A stretch of DNA of 64,000 bases from Cyrtodaria siliqua. Its lineage: Eukaryota > Mollusca > Bivalvia > Adapedonta > Hiatellidae. Where the stretch lies: the NCBI GenBank assembly GCA_037043455.1, contig JAWPHD010001339.1, positions 1 through 64,000 of the forward strand. Reading direction: 5' to 3'. The position numbers and the translations under genes were made by a program. The notes beneath the pieces are model-generated. The model had not been told where the DNA came from, did no database searches, and saw nothing but the letters and a program-made list of their open reading frames with translations. Positions 53,790-64,000 of the stretch are shown piece after piece (within the stretch, counting starts at the first letter, position 1; each line of letters opens with the position of its first letter).

Positions 53790-56776
53790 TATAGTGTCAT
53801 GTATTCTATTCATATAGAAGTTATCTCGGATGAGTTGGAATTTGAGGTTTTCAGAAGAGACAGAGGCTCGCGAGGAGGGGGTGTCTTCATCCTAGTAAGT
53901 AACAGGTATATTGCCCATAGAGAGCAACAACTAGAAACAAATTGCGAAATACTCTGGGTCAAACTAGAAATGGTGGGATCAAACCATTGCATGTTGCAGC
54001 ATACTACCGACCCCATGAGTCAGATGCTGTAAGCCACGAGAAACTTAAAAAATCAATAGAACAGGTAAATCGATCAGACGGTCATATATGGATACTGGGC
54101 GATTTTAACTACCCAAAGTTCACCTGGGATGACAGTATACCAACCATACAGCATGACTGTAAGGACTTAAACTTATATGATGATTTTACAGACCTACTTG
54201 ATGATTATAACCTCTCTAAAATGGTGAGCGAACCCACAAGACTGGAAAATACCCTGGACTTATTCATAACAAACAACCCTACCCTTGTAAGTAAAGCTGA
54301 GATACTACCAGGAATCTCGGACCATGACATTGTTTATGCAGAAGTAAACATTAAACCCCAAGTAAGTTACCAAAGACCGAGAGTGATGCAGATCTACAAA
54401 AAAGCTGACTGGAATGGCCTATCAGACCACATGATGGAGTTCCAGAAATACTTTATGGTAGACCATGAATCTAAATCCATAAACAGATTATGGCTAGATT
54501 TCAAGACAGCACTACAAAAAGGTATATACACATATGTCCCAAACAGAACAGTAAGTAGTAAGCCATCACTCCCCTGGATGAACCAAAAATTAGGAGGTAC
54601 ATCAGGAAAAGAGACAGCCTCTTCCAGAAGTACAAGTTGAGTAGAAAGGCAAGAGACAGGCATGACTTTATAGACATGCGGCACCTGGTCAAGCAAAAGC
54701 TGAAACAAGCACATGATAGGTATATCAGCGAAATTCTGGGAATATCCGAAACAGAATCGAATGAGCCAGGAAACCCTCCCACATACTCAACAAAAAGGTT
54801 GTACTCCCTCCTAAATAACGCCAAAAAAGACTCAAAGGGAATAGCGCCACTCAAAAAAGAAGGTAAGCTGTACACAGAAAATACAGAAAAGGCAGATGTT
54901 TTAAACATGCAATTTCAGTCCGCCTTCACACCTAAATCCCCGCTTAGTCTAGCACAACTTGCCCAAATTGCGGTCCAGAACCAAGTAGACACAGGTAGGC
55001 TATCTGCTTCCTCAATTCCAGAAAAAAACATCAGTAAGTATACCATTATGCCAGACATTATTATTTCAGACAATGGAATCCTGAAATTACTTAAAGATTT
55101 AAACCCCCACAAGGCCGCAGGACCAGATAGGCTAAAACTACTAGTCCTTCAACATCTCCGTGAGTCCATTGCCCCCATCATAAAGGTAATCTTTCAGCGT
55201 TCTCTTGATACAGGTATAGTACCCAAGGACTGGAAAGATGCAAATGTATGCCCCCTATTCAAGAAAGGTGATAAAGGTCTAGCCTCAAATTACAGGCCAA
55301 TATCCTTGACATGTATCCTCTGTAAGTTATTAGAGCATATAATCACAACAAACCTTGTTTCACATCTAGACCAGAATAACATTCTCTATGATTTGCAACA
55401 TGGATTCCGCTCTAAGCGGTCATGTGAAACCCAACTGGTAATGCCGGTCGAGGAACTTTCAAGAAACGCCATAACTGGCAAACAAACAGACCTTATCTTA
55501 CTAGACTTTAGTAAAGCATTTGATAAGGTAAGTCACGAGAAGCTCCTATTTAAGCTGCACCAGTTCGGCATCAGAGGTTATGTCCATCAATGGATTAGGG
55601 TCCAACAGAACACAAAGAGTCATCCTTGAAAATGACAAGTCCTCAGAAGTTCCAGTCACTTCTGGAGTACCACAGGGATCAGTCCTAGGGCCTATATTAT
55701 TCCTTGCGTACATCAACGACCTGCCAGAGAACATCAAATCAAAGGTGAGGCTCTTTGCTGATGATACAGCACTCTATTTAGCAGTGACAAACCTCCAAGA
55801 TGCTGAAGTCCTACAAAAGGACCTAAACCGCATGGAACAGTGGGAAACTGATTGGGACATGGAGTTCAATCCAGGTAAGTGTACTACTATACATATAACA
55901 CGCTCAAGAACTCCAATACCATCCAAGTATATCCTCCACGGCCAGATCCTGGAAACGGTTAGTAGTTCCAGGTACCTTGGAATTGACATCAGCAGCAACC
56001 TCACCTGGAATGACCATATCCAAAGAACAACATCCACTGCAAATAGGACTTTAGGTTTTGTAAAGCGAAACATAAGATCACAAAATAAAGATATACGGGA
56101 AGTAGCATACAAGACCCTTGTGCGCCCCTTACTTGAATATTCCTCCCCTGTATGGAGTCCATATACTAAGACAAATATAAACAAGTTAGAGATGGTACAG
56201 CGCAGAGCAGCTCGCTGGACGCTAAATAACTACTCGTATTACGCCAGTGTTTCATACATGCTCAGTGACCTAGGTTGGCGATCATTAGAAGACCGACGTA
56301 GTGACTCCCGATTATGTCTCCTATACAAAATCATACATGGACTTGTTGCCATAGAAATGCCACCATATGTCACGCAACCCACGAGAATATCACGACAGTC
56401 CCATCCCCTGGCTTATAGACAGATTCACACCTCTGCTGACTACTATAAGTATTCATTTTTCCCGCTCGCCATTGTACAGTGGAACAGACTGCCAGCAGAC
56501 ATAGCAAAGCTTCCAAGTTTGGATTCATTCAAATTGGCCGTTTGCACCGTCTCCCACTCCATGCCTTAAACAAGAAACGCTGTTTTTATCTTTTAAAAAT
56601 CACTTTGTCTTGCTCAGACTTTTAACAGTTAACCCTATTATCTTTATTTCACCTTCACCTGTTTTTAAGACATCTTTGACCCCTTTTATCTTACTCACAC
56701 TGCACAGACGCGCACCTGCACATAATCTTCGAAAGAGGGTGATGCAGTATATATAGATAGATAGATAGATAGATCT
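53790..56776 (+). pseudogene. LINE of the jockey/CR1 group, nearly complete but broken
   Basis: Non-LTR retrotransposon with endonuclease and reverse transcriptase. Endonuclease part: FEVFRRDRGSRGGGVFI, a frameshift near 53,980, then ILGDFNYPKFTWDD and GISDHDIVYAEV. The first endonuclease motifs are missing, so it is 5'-truncated. A frameshift near 54,585 is followed by the polymerase: LNPHKAAGPDRLK, NYRPISLT, QHGFRSKRSCETQL, LDFSKAFDKVSH. A small deletion and frameshift near 55,600 precede SGVPQGSVLGPILFLAYIND and the catalytic FADDT. The C-terminal region has VRPLLEYSSPVWSP and LYKIIHGL, stop at 56,567-56,569. The 3' UTR ends in GTGATGCAGTATATA and a (GATA)n tail, as in CR1/L2-type elements. 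Otherwise well preserved, so the insertion is fairly young. Confidence 0.92.
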
Positions 56777-57301
56777 CCCTTGTCCGTAATTACTCCATTT
56801 GCATTGCGTGAAAATGGTTCCTTTGTCAAATGAGTTTCTTCTTATTTTGTCGACTGACAGACATCAAGAGACGTTTATTTAAGTGGTTAAAGAAAGGTTT
56901 GAATATATAAGTATTTGTTTTTACTGTATTAAGCAGAAATGTACTATAAAGCAGGAAATGTACATGCTTTTGTTATTAATTTGTTTGAAATATTTTAAAG
57001 GGACACCCAGCAATATTGAAGTGTCCATTTGAGTCTTGATTTATAAAACCAGTTCATTGTAATTAAATGAAAAGTGAAGTTTTCATTGGTTTTTCTCATG
57101 CCATAGTATGTTTAGGATATTATTACCGTGATATTGATTCTAATTAACCATTAGTAATAAGACAAAAGCAATTTGCTTAACACTATTTATATATCTACCG
57201 ATAATAATGTAAATGCTATGTGTTGACATCTTGGCATTCTTGGCATTTGGAATGTAAATGCGAGGTGTTTATATTTAAGCGGTTTATTTCAGTAATACAA
57301 G

Positions 57302-57421
57302 ATGCCTAAGCGACAATCGACAAGACCGCCGAAGAGCCTGTATGCGAGTAAAGGACCATCTAAGGCACAGGGAAAAGGGGCACCTGCCGGGAAGAAGCGC
57401 CAGGGGTGCATTTGTGCATAG
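57302..57421 (+). CDS. Small basic ORF in the TTAA element
   Basis: 39 codons, MPKRQSTRPPKSLYASKGPS at the start and very basic throughout. The 5' context TTTATTTCAG then AATACA could be a splice acceptor. The same context and start (TTTATTTCAGAAATACAGT, MPKLQSQS) recurs at 57,903-58,004 in a 33-codon ORF, so a 5' coding exon was duplicated. Family unknown. It may be a first exon of a lost transposon gene or chance. Confidence 0.3.
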   Translation: MPKRQSTRPPKSLYASKGPSKAQGKGAPAGKKRQGCICA

Positions 57422-57902
57422 AAAAAGAAGATGAAGATTTTTTTCTTTGCTAACTTTACTTTAAATTATTAATTAACATCGATTAGGAAACCTGTTCTTG
57501 CAACTTAAATTGGCTTCCTGGGTGGAACCAGTACTAAGCAACATGGATTAAGTCCCTTACTCAGGAATAAATTGCATGGCCAAGGCAAGGATTGAACACT
57601 GGATTAAATATGACCGAGAAGAAGAAGAATTCTTTCTTTGTTAACTTTACTTTAAATTATTAATTTCCATCGTTTGTGAAACCTGTTCTTGCAACTTAAA
57701 TTGGCTTCCTGGGTGGAACCAGTACTAAGCAACACAGATTAATTCCCTTGCTCAGGGATTAATTGCATGGCCATTGGCCAAGGCACTGGATTAAATATGA
57801 CAGTGTTCAAATAGTTGATGGGGTTCACATGAAAATAAAAAGTTTTATTTAATGTAGTGTCCAAGGGTTCAATATTTTAGCAATTTATTTCAGAAATACA
57901 GT

Positions 57903-58004
57903 ATGCCTAAACTACAGTCACAGAGCCATATTTGCCGTAAAGCAGTCCAGGGGGCCGATGACGACTCAGGACGCAGGAACTGGATGAACCTACCAGCAAA
58001 ATAG
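57903..58004 (+). CDS. Second small ORF with duplicated start context
   Basis: 33 codons starting MPKLQSQSHICRKAVQG. It shares TTTATTTCAG and the first codons with 57,302-57,421, then diverges. No recognised domain. Confidence 0.22.
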   Translation: MPKLQSQSHICRKAVQGADDDSGRRNWMNLPAK

Positions 58005-58465
58005 ATAAGGACAGCAGGAGCTGGTGGTATCTCCAGAGTTCGTTAAGCAACTGACGTCTGAGATGGTGGATTGGCTACACATTGTTACAGAAGAAGCAGT
58101 GCGAGTCGTAGTCGGAATCTGCAAGCGATACGGTTAACGGTGGATGGCAAGTTGTGGCTGACGGAACAGATGTTGCAACGCTTACGGAAACAGGACTTGT
58201 GTTCTACTTTATTATGGCTTTAAGTCAATCGGGTTAATAAATTATGGCTTTAAGTCAGTTGGGTTAATAAAAAATAAAAAATAAATAAATAAAAAATTGA
58301 TTTTACTAACTGTTGATTATATTGAATCAATTATATATTTAAACATGGCATAATAATAAGAAACATGCAATCAACTTCTAAGTCCAAATGATACTGGATT
58401 AATAAATTGTGCGGCTAATTTGAATAAAAAATAAAATTGGAAAATATTGCCGTGTGACCCTTTAA

Positions 58466-60500
58466 TCACTGATTTAGTAGAGCTATACACATATAACACT
58501 AAATAAGTAAATACAACTCTGGTGTCATTATGAGGATGATGTCAATGATAACTTGCTTCTCATAATGCTCTTTAAGTACTATTATGAAAACAATTTATAT
58601 AAATAACCTGTTTGTCACCATGTTGTTAATGAAAATTAATGTTGAATCAAGCCATTATGTTGGCCATTGATGTTATGGTCGTCGTTGTGCCCTATACATT
58701 TAACTTCTGCTGCTATTATTCACTCTCCAGGGCTGATGATGAAATTGTGGTTGTTGACAGTAATTGCAATGTTTCTGCAATAGGTTCTCTTAACACATTT
58801 CTGATAAGTATACCTCAACAGTTTTTGTGGATTTCAGCAAATTCTTAACTTGCTGCTGCTGACTGCTGCTGCTAATAAGACGGGTTATAAAAGGTCCAGT
58901 GTTATTTGTATAGCGATCCACTTTACACATTTATATGTTTGTGTACAGGGTTGTTTTTATTATAGTGGCTGTTGTTTTGTATACTGGTGTATTTGCAGAT
59001 GCTGCTTACTTATAATTGGATACCAGTCACTTATTTAAGGCTTTATTTTATTTCATTCTCTCAAAGACTTTGCCTTTAAATTATATTTCAGTTTGTGTCA
59101 CTATCAAGTTGACTTAGGGCCAGACAAAAGTTCCTGACAAAAAAGTAGGTGTACCTTGCATGATGTTGTGGACAGGTAATAGAGGCCCAGTGTTGGTATT
59201 GTATGTAATGTTCCATTTCTTACAGTTATACAAGTAAAACATAAATCACAAAGCGACATTTCAAACATTGCGAATGTCAGATGTATCCAACATTTTTGGT
59301 GTCGAATTTGGGAATATATCCCCAGAACTGGTTGATACATTGACAATGGATTTATAAGTGGCGTTCCATTTTCCAAGACCTTGGAAGAATTCAGATGCTT
59401 TTCATATGGTTCATTTCATGGCTATTCCATTGGTTCGATGAGTATTATTTATCCTGTCATTGTTAAACAAGGCATATCAAATGGCACCGGTATCTATCTT
59501 ATTTGTGTGTGGGTGGGTGCACAGGTTTATTGTCCCTCCGCCTGTTAACCGATATGACGTAATGAATGTATTATTGTCCCTACCCTATATATAGCACTGA
59601 GTTCTGTGCATGGTCACTAAACTAAAATAAGCACTTTTATGCTATGTCCTACTCGAAGTAAAACTGTTCTATGCATGACCCGTTCTATGCATGACCCAAA
59701 TTTAAATTTTTAAAACACTTGTCGCATCAATTATATACATAACACCTTTAAACCTCCTTTTAATAACTATCTCCGAATAAAGGGAGGCACTTATAAACCA
59801 AGTAAGGTGTTCTTGAAGGCACAAAATAGAAATATTTGTCAACACTGTCCAGATGTTCAGGTCGTGTGGTGAGGGGTATGTGCCTGTTGAGGGTGGTTGT
59901 TATTCACGGGTTCTTAAAATACCCGTGATTGAATGTGCGTGGAGTGGGTTGTGAGTTGGTAACATTTCGACACTCCAGTTTTAGGGTTTAGCCTGGCTGG
60001 CTTAAGCCGTTTATATTGTGGCTATAGAGTTTGGATTACTCAAAATCTGTATGTTATATATATCCTTGTCATCAGTGGCTTTAGAACCGATGTATATACC
60101 TTGTACAATGTGGCTGTTGTTGGTGGGAAAGCTGCTTTAATGAGGTTTTCAATGGCATTCAGTCAATCAAAGTCAATCGCAATTACGTCTCCTTTATTTA
60201 TATGAAGATGCAATAGTTTTGCATTCAACCTTTAACACGTGGGTCAGTTTACTTGAAAAGGATACATATTCCTAGTTTATAGTCAAAGGACATAATATAA
60301 TGTATTTGTAAATTTGGAAATGCTTTAGTCCTAGTCTTCTTGATAAATAATTATTTACATAGGTGGTCATTCAAAAGCTAAAGTTAATTGTAACATTGAA
60401 TTTAATTAATGGGTTGCAGAGGTGTCTGCCTGTGGTTGGATGCCATTATGGAACAGAATGTACATTGGAACAGATTTTTTATTGAAACACATAATTCGTT
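58466..60500. other. No recognised gene
   Basis: Short leucine/isoleucine-rich frames at 58,639-59,038 lack motifs. GT-rich patches lie around 59,860-60,000. Nothing is supported. Confidence 0.5.
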
Positions 60501-60524
60501 TCTACCGACTATAAATTTACTTCT

Positions 60525-60945
60525 ATGCATGGTGATGTGTATCTTAAATTCACTTCAAGGACTTGGTGCCAAGTGTTGAAGACATTAAAGTTGTTATCTC
60601 TTGAGGACCACCCACATATATTGGTATTGCATGTGGGAGGCAATGACATTGGTCAAGTACACTCAGATAAATTAAGGAAAAGTATTATTAAAACACTACA
60701 TGACATAAACGACTTGATTTCTGAAGTTAAGATTGCTTGGTCGCAGATTTTACCACGCTTATATTATGGAAATGAAAAGTCCCATAAAGCTTTGGACAAA
60801 GTCAGGATTAGGGTAAATAGTCAAGTTGCAACAGAGGTTTTCCGAATGAATGGTGTATATATTAGATATCCCGAAATTGTTTAAGTACAGATGCCAGAAA
60901 TTTGCCTTTAGTTTCTGAAAACGGCCCGTGGCTTTAATAAAATGA
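60525..60945 (+). pseudogene. SGNH-hydrolase-like fragment
   Basis: Open from 60,525 to 60,884 (119 codons). HPHILVLHVGGNDIGQV is the GxND block of SGNH/GDSL esterases. KIAWSQILPRLYYG, KVRIRVNSQVATEVF and NGVYIRYPEI follow the order seen in SGNH domains carried by repeated animal genes and some retroelements. A frameshift near 60,877 gives TDARNLPLVSENG and then a stop, so the final block with the catalytic His is lost. The first block with the nucleophilic Ser is not visible upstream either. Non-functional fragment, probably transposon-borne. Confidence 0.7.
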
Positions 60946-61181
60946 ATTCAAATTATTTTTGATAATGAGATATAAGGTTATCTGCTTATCCTTCGTCAAT
61001 TTTAAACTTTTAAGTTAACCCTTTATGGGTTACTATGTGGTTGGCAATATAGTGCTTTACCCAGTTTGGGTGATAACCCATTTTGTTGTTGAAAATAAAT
61101 TTATTTGTATTTTGGCAATTTTGTATGCTAACCAATTTGGGTTGCAAGCCACTTTTGGGTGACTGTTAATGTTATAAATGA

Positions 61182-61245
61182 CCATATTTGGGTCATTGAC
61201 CATATTTGGGTCATTTGTTGAATGTTGTCGACCATATTTGGGTCA
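61182..61245 (+). repeat. GACCATATTTGGGTCAT repeat, three copies
   Basis: Short imperfect palindromic unit repeated at 61,180, 61,198 and 61,230. Confidence 0.85.
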
Positions 61246-61404
61246 TATGATGAATGTTGTTGTTGGCGAGACAAATCTCTTTGATTGTGAAGTGCGTCAG
61301 CCATACCTCCATTTGAGGACTGACTTGTTCTTTTCACTGCTGTGCTCTGCTTCCCCCATTTTAATGGCGGTGCCTCTCGTGGTGCCTCTGTCACCACTTG
61401 TGGC

Positions 61405-61713
61405 ATGTGGCAGTATGTCGCTGTCACAGCAGTGTGTAGTAATTATTTTACGAGAACATTTGAAGGAAAGCAACTAAATTTTAAATATCTGGCTTTGTGA
61501 ACATCTGGTCCCAGGGTTCATTGAGTACAGTTTTCATTCACTTCAAAACTTGGTCGGAGCTATGACCATTTTTCAAATTGTTATAAATATCGTGACCGCA
61601 CATTTGTTATGCACATTATGTTTCTTGTTATATTATGCTGAAGCCATGGCCTTGTTATTCCAATAAATATAAACTAAGTTCAGTATTGAGTCTCTTTCAT
61701 AGCCCATCTTCAA
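61405..61713 (+). repeat. ~310-bp direct repeat, copy A
   Basis: GTCACAGCAGTGTGTAGTAA through CAAAACTTGGTCGGAGC to CATAGCCCATCTTCAATA. Near-identical to 62,128-62,437. Confidence 0.92.
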
Positions 61714-61938
61714 TAATGGGATTTGTCGTTCATTGACATAATTCCTTTTATTTAAGTGGGATTGATAATTTTCATAAGCAATTTTCGCAATCCTGCTTAT
61801 TTGTTTTTGGTTTATTAATGAGTGTGTAAATCGTACGCTACACCAATTATCTGTCTCTAAAGATGCGCCATTTTCTGCAGGTGGTATCAGATGTAAATTG
61901 CAAACTTTAGCATGTGTCGTGTTCATTTATGAAAAATA
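61714..61938 (+). repeat. ~225-bp dispersed repeat, copy B
   Basis: Second copy of 53,077-53,332 (TGGGATTTGTCGTTCATTG to GTGTTCATTTATGAAAAA), lacking the ~33-base segment after TGTCTCTAAAG. It starts exactly at the end of direct repeat copy A. Confidence 0.9.
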
Positions 61939-62127
61939 CCCTCCCTCCCATACCCTCATTTTATTACCTATGCATATTATTGTTCTGTTTTGCTTTGCCA
62001 GTTTTATATACATTTCAGTTACATTACTCGAGAAATGGCGGTTTGGGCACAGCGTATCCTAATACAGATGTGAAGTCCTAAGAATAGTAATCCTATTGTC
62101 GTGGCTTCAGCGGTGGATATTCCACAG

Positions 62128-62437
62128 GGTTGGCATTATGTTGCGGTCACAGCAGTGTGTAGTAATTATTTTACGAGAACATTTGAAGGAAAGCAACTAA
62201 ATTTTAAATATCTGGCTTTGTGAACATCTGGTCCCAGGGTTCATTGAGTACAGTTTTCATTCACTTCAAAACTTGATCGGAGCTATGACCATTTTTCAAA
62301 TTGTTATAAATATCGTGACTGCACATTTGTTATGCACATTATGTTTCTTGTTATATTATGCTGAAGCCATGGCCTTGTTATTCCAATAAATATAAAGTAA
62401 GTTCAGTATTGAGTCTCTTTCATAGCCCATCTTCAAT
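62128..62437 (+). repeat. ~310-bp direct repeat, copy B
   Basis: Near-identical to 61,405-61,713 (differences such as TGATCGGAGC for TGGTCGGAGC). The ~720-bp period suggests a tandem segmental duplication. LTR hallmarks are not evident. Confidence 0.92.
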
Positions 62438-62499
62438 AAGGTCAATGTCTCTGGTGGGATCGACCTACGATGCCATTGCGTTCGGACGCTGTGGTTTCT

Positions 62500-63670
62500 A
62501 TAGGACCCTATATCTCATTTTAGTGAAAAGTTGGGGTTACCCTAATGTATTGTCCAACGTTTCAAAGCAATACATTTGACGGAATTGGAGATATATATCT
62601 AGGAAAATACTTTAACCAAGAAAAACTTGATTAAGTTATTTTGTCTTTAGAGTGAAAGTTAAGGTTATTGTTGGAGTGGGGCTTAGCGAAAGGGCAATGG
62701 CATATACCAGTGAATGTTCATACAAAGTTCCAAAGCAATATCATCGACGGTATTGGAGATATATAATATACCTTCAAAAAAGTATAACCAAGAAAACATG
62801 TGACTACGTTCTGTTGTCTTTAAAGTCAAGTTCAAGGTCATTGGAGGAGTGGGTCGTACTGAATGTGTAAAGGCATACCCCTGTGAATGTTCGTACAACA
62901 TTGCAAAGCAATACCTTTGACGGTATTGGAGATATATGCATTCACCAACACAACTTAACGAACAACTTTAACCAAGAAAAACATGATGAAGTTATTTTGT
63001 CTTAAAAAGTCAAGGCCAATGTCATGGTTGGGATGAAGCTTACTGAAAGGGTAAGGGCATACCCCGGTGAATGGTCATATAAAAGTTCAAAACAATACCT
63101 ATTGGAGATACATACCTTCCAAAAGCATTAACCAAAAACTTTAACCAAGAAGAACTTGATGAAGTTATTTTGTCTTAAACGCCAAGGTCAAGGTCATTGG
63201 TGGGGTGGGCCTTACTGAAACGGTAAGGGCATATCCAACTAAATGTTCACACAAATACAAAGTTTCAAAGCAATCCGTATGACTGTATTGGAGATATATA
63301 CCTTCCAAACAACTTTAACCAAAACTTTTAACAAAGGAACACTTGACGAAGTTATTTTGTCTTTAGAGTCAGGATCAAGGTCATTGGTGGAGTGGGCCTT
63401 ACTGAAAAGGTAAGGGAATACCCCCAGTAAATGTTCATACAAAGTTTTAAAGAAATACGTTCGAATATATTGGAGATATCTACCTTCCAAAAACTTTAAC
63501 CAAAAACTTTAACCAACAAACACTTGACGAAGTTATTTTGTCTTTAAAGTCAAGGTCACTGCTGGATTGGGTCTTATTGAAAGGGTAAGTAAATGTTCAT
63601 ACAAAGTTTCAAAGCAATACCTTTGATGGTATTAGAGATATATGCCTTGCTAAAAACTTTAACCAAATGA
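62500..63670 (+). repeat. ~155-bp tandem array (GGAGATATATACCTTCC)
   Basis: About seven units with GAAGTTATTTTGTCTTTA, AGTCAAGGTCAAGGTCATTG, GTGGGCCTTACTGAAA, GGGCATACC, TTCATACAAAGTTTCAAAGC and TATTGGAGATATATACC. It closes at GCGGGGCCGCCGCCGG and a small hairpin TCTCGCTGTTTTTCTTCG / AAAAAGGCGAGA. Frames across it are artefacts. Confidence 0.92.
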
Positions 63671-64000
63671 TGACGGCGGGGCCGCCGCCGGAAAAGTGTC
63701 TCTATGTCTCGCTGTTTTTCTTCGAAAAAGGCGAGACAAAAATGTCCTCCAAACTTGACATGGCTTCATCGGCTTTTTAAAAAAACATCAATCAAAATTG
63801 ATTCAGATGTAAGGCAAACTCAGCCGTTCAAACCCCAGCGTTCGGTAGATGCTACACAATTTATGTATACACTGTAGCCAGTTAATATTTCGTCTGCTTC
63901 AAGATAAAGGTTTCAGCACTCTGACCAATCACTGATCTTATTTTTACAGGTAAAGCTATTAATAGATGCACCAAATTCAAAATTTGACAGGAATAAAAGT
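63671..64000 (+). other. Array end and unassigned flank
   Basis: After the terminal hairpin of the array I see no gene or repeat unit up to the window edge. Confidence 0.5.

Larger units (their letters stand above)
56995..58465 (+). mobile_element. 1.47-kb TTAA-bounded TIR element
   Basis: Left tip TTAAAGGGACACCCAGCAAT and right tip ATTGCCGTGTGACCCTTTAA form a TIR of about 23 bp with a few mismatches and TTAA at both ends. The tips resemble 7,165-7,541. The interior carries a ~190-bp tandem duplication (57,436-57,623 and 57,630-57,805, AACCTGTTCTTGCAACTTAA) and two small ORFs with similar starts. Too short for a transposase. Confidence 0.75.

Overview
The window looks like repeat-rich, gene-poor DNA from a bivalve mollusc. 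It resembles what I know of dreissenid (zebra or quagga mussel) genomes, but no database search was possible. The indicators are abundant GTCGTCCC-type hairpin repeats around a CTGTGCGGACTGCACAG core, 'ATGCCCCCG...CGGGGGCAT' elements, 'GACCTTGACCTTCACC' modules, tRNA-headed SINEs ending in AAAC-type tails, Penelope-like and jockey/CR1-like retroelements, and many short inverted-repeat elements with TTAA at their ends. I found no convincing intact host gene. Protein-coding signal is almost entirely transposon-derived, apart from one weak candidate host exon with a transmembrane segment (44,527-44,675, minus).

Layout. 1-3,278: 41-bp satellite arms in inverted orientation around a 'CTTCGG/CCGAAG' element, a foldback-like architecture. 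3,284-4,660: G-rich minisatellite, a second copy of the CTTCGG element, and a ~33-bp AT-rich satellite split by a 164-bp MITE with TAA target duplication. 5,845-8,960: dispersed repeats. 9,061-20,769: the most interesting object, a candidate 11.7-kb transposon. It has ~165-bp terminal inverted repeats (TIRs) running into arrays of 21-bp units built on the near-palindrome TCGTGCTCACGA, a 9-bp flanking direct repeat (AGGCAAGTA), and a three-exon DDE/integrase-like gene on the minus strand just inside the right end. Its left part is filled with younger elements, including a cluster of TTAACCCTTTCC hairpin MITEs. 21-30 kb: unannotated DNA, tandem arrays, a 1.38-kb TIR element and an L1/Tx1-like LINE 3' end. 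30.3-32.5 kb: SINE-like repeat and a decayed Penelope-like reverse transcriptase. 32.7-34.5 kb: tandem arrays and an ATTAT microsatellite. 34.6-35.9 kb: second, broken integrase-like copy. 36.5-37.8 kb: remnant of another transposon-associated protein family. 38-49 kb: satellites, SINEs and palindromes. 49.3-50.5 kb: foldback element and a third integrase-like copy. 52.4 kb: SINE with perfect 13-bp target duplications. 53.8-56.8 kb: nearly complete jockey/CR1-group LINE with at least three lesions. 57.0-58.5 kb: TTAA-bounded TIR element holding two small ORFs. 60.5 kb: SGNH-hydrolase-like fragment. 61-63.7 kb: duplicated segments and a ~155-bp tandem array.

The unifying theme is one integrase-like transposase family present three times in 64 kb. 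The copy inside the 11.7-kb element has conserved DDE residues, splice sites that keep frame, and only one visible single-base frameshift. The other two copies lack the first intron at the homologous position and are decayed. If the boundaries hold, this is an autonomous or recently autonomous large DNA transposon with satellite-like subterminal repeats, which I do not recognise as a described group.
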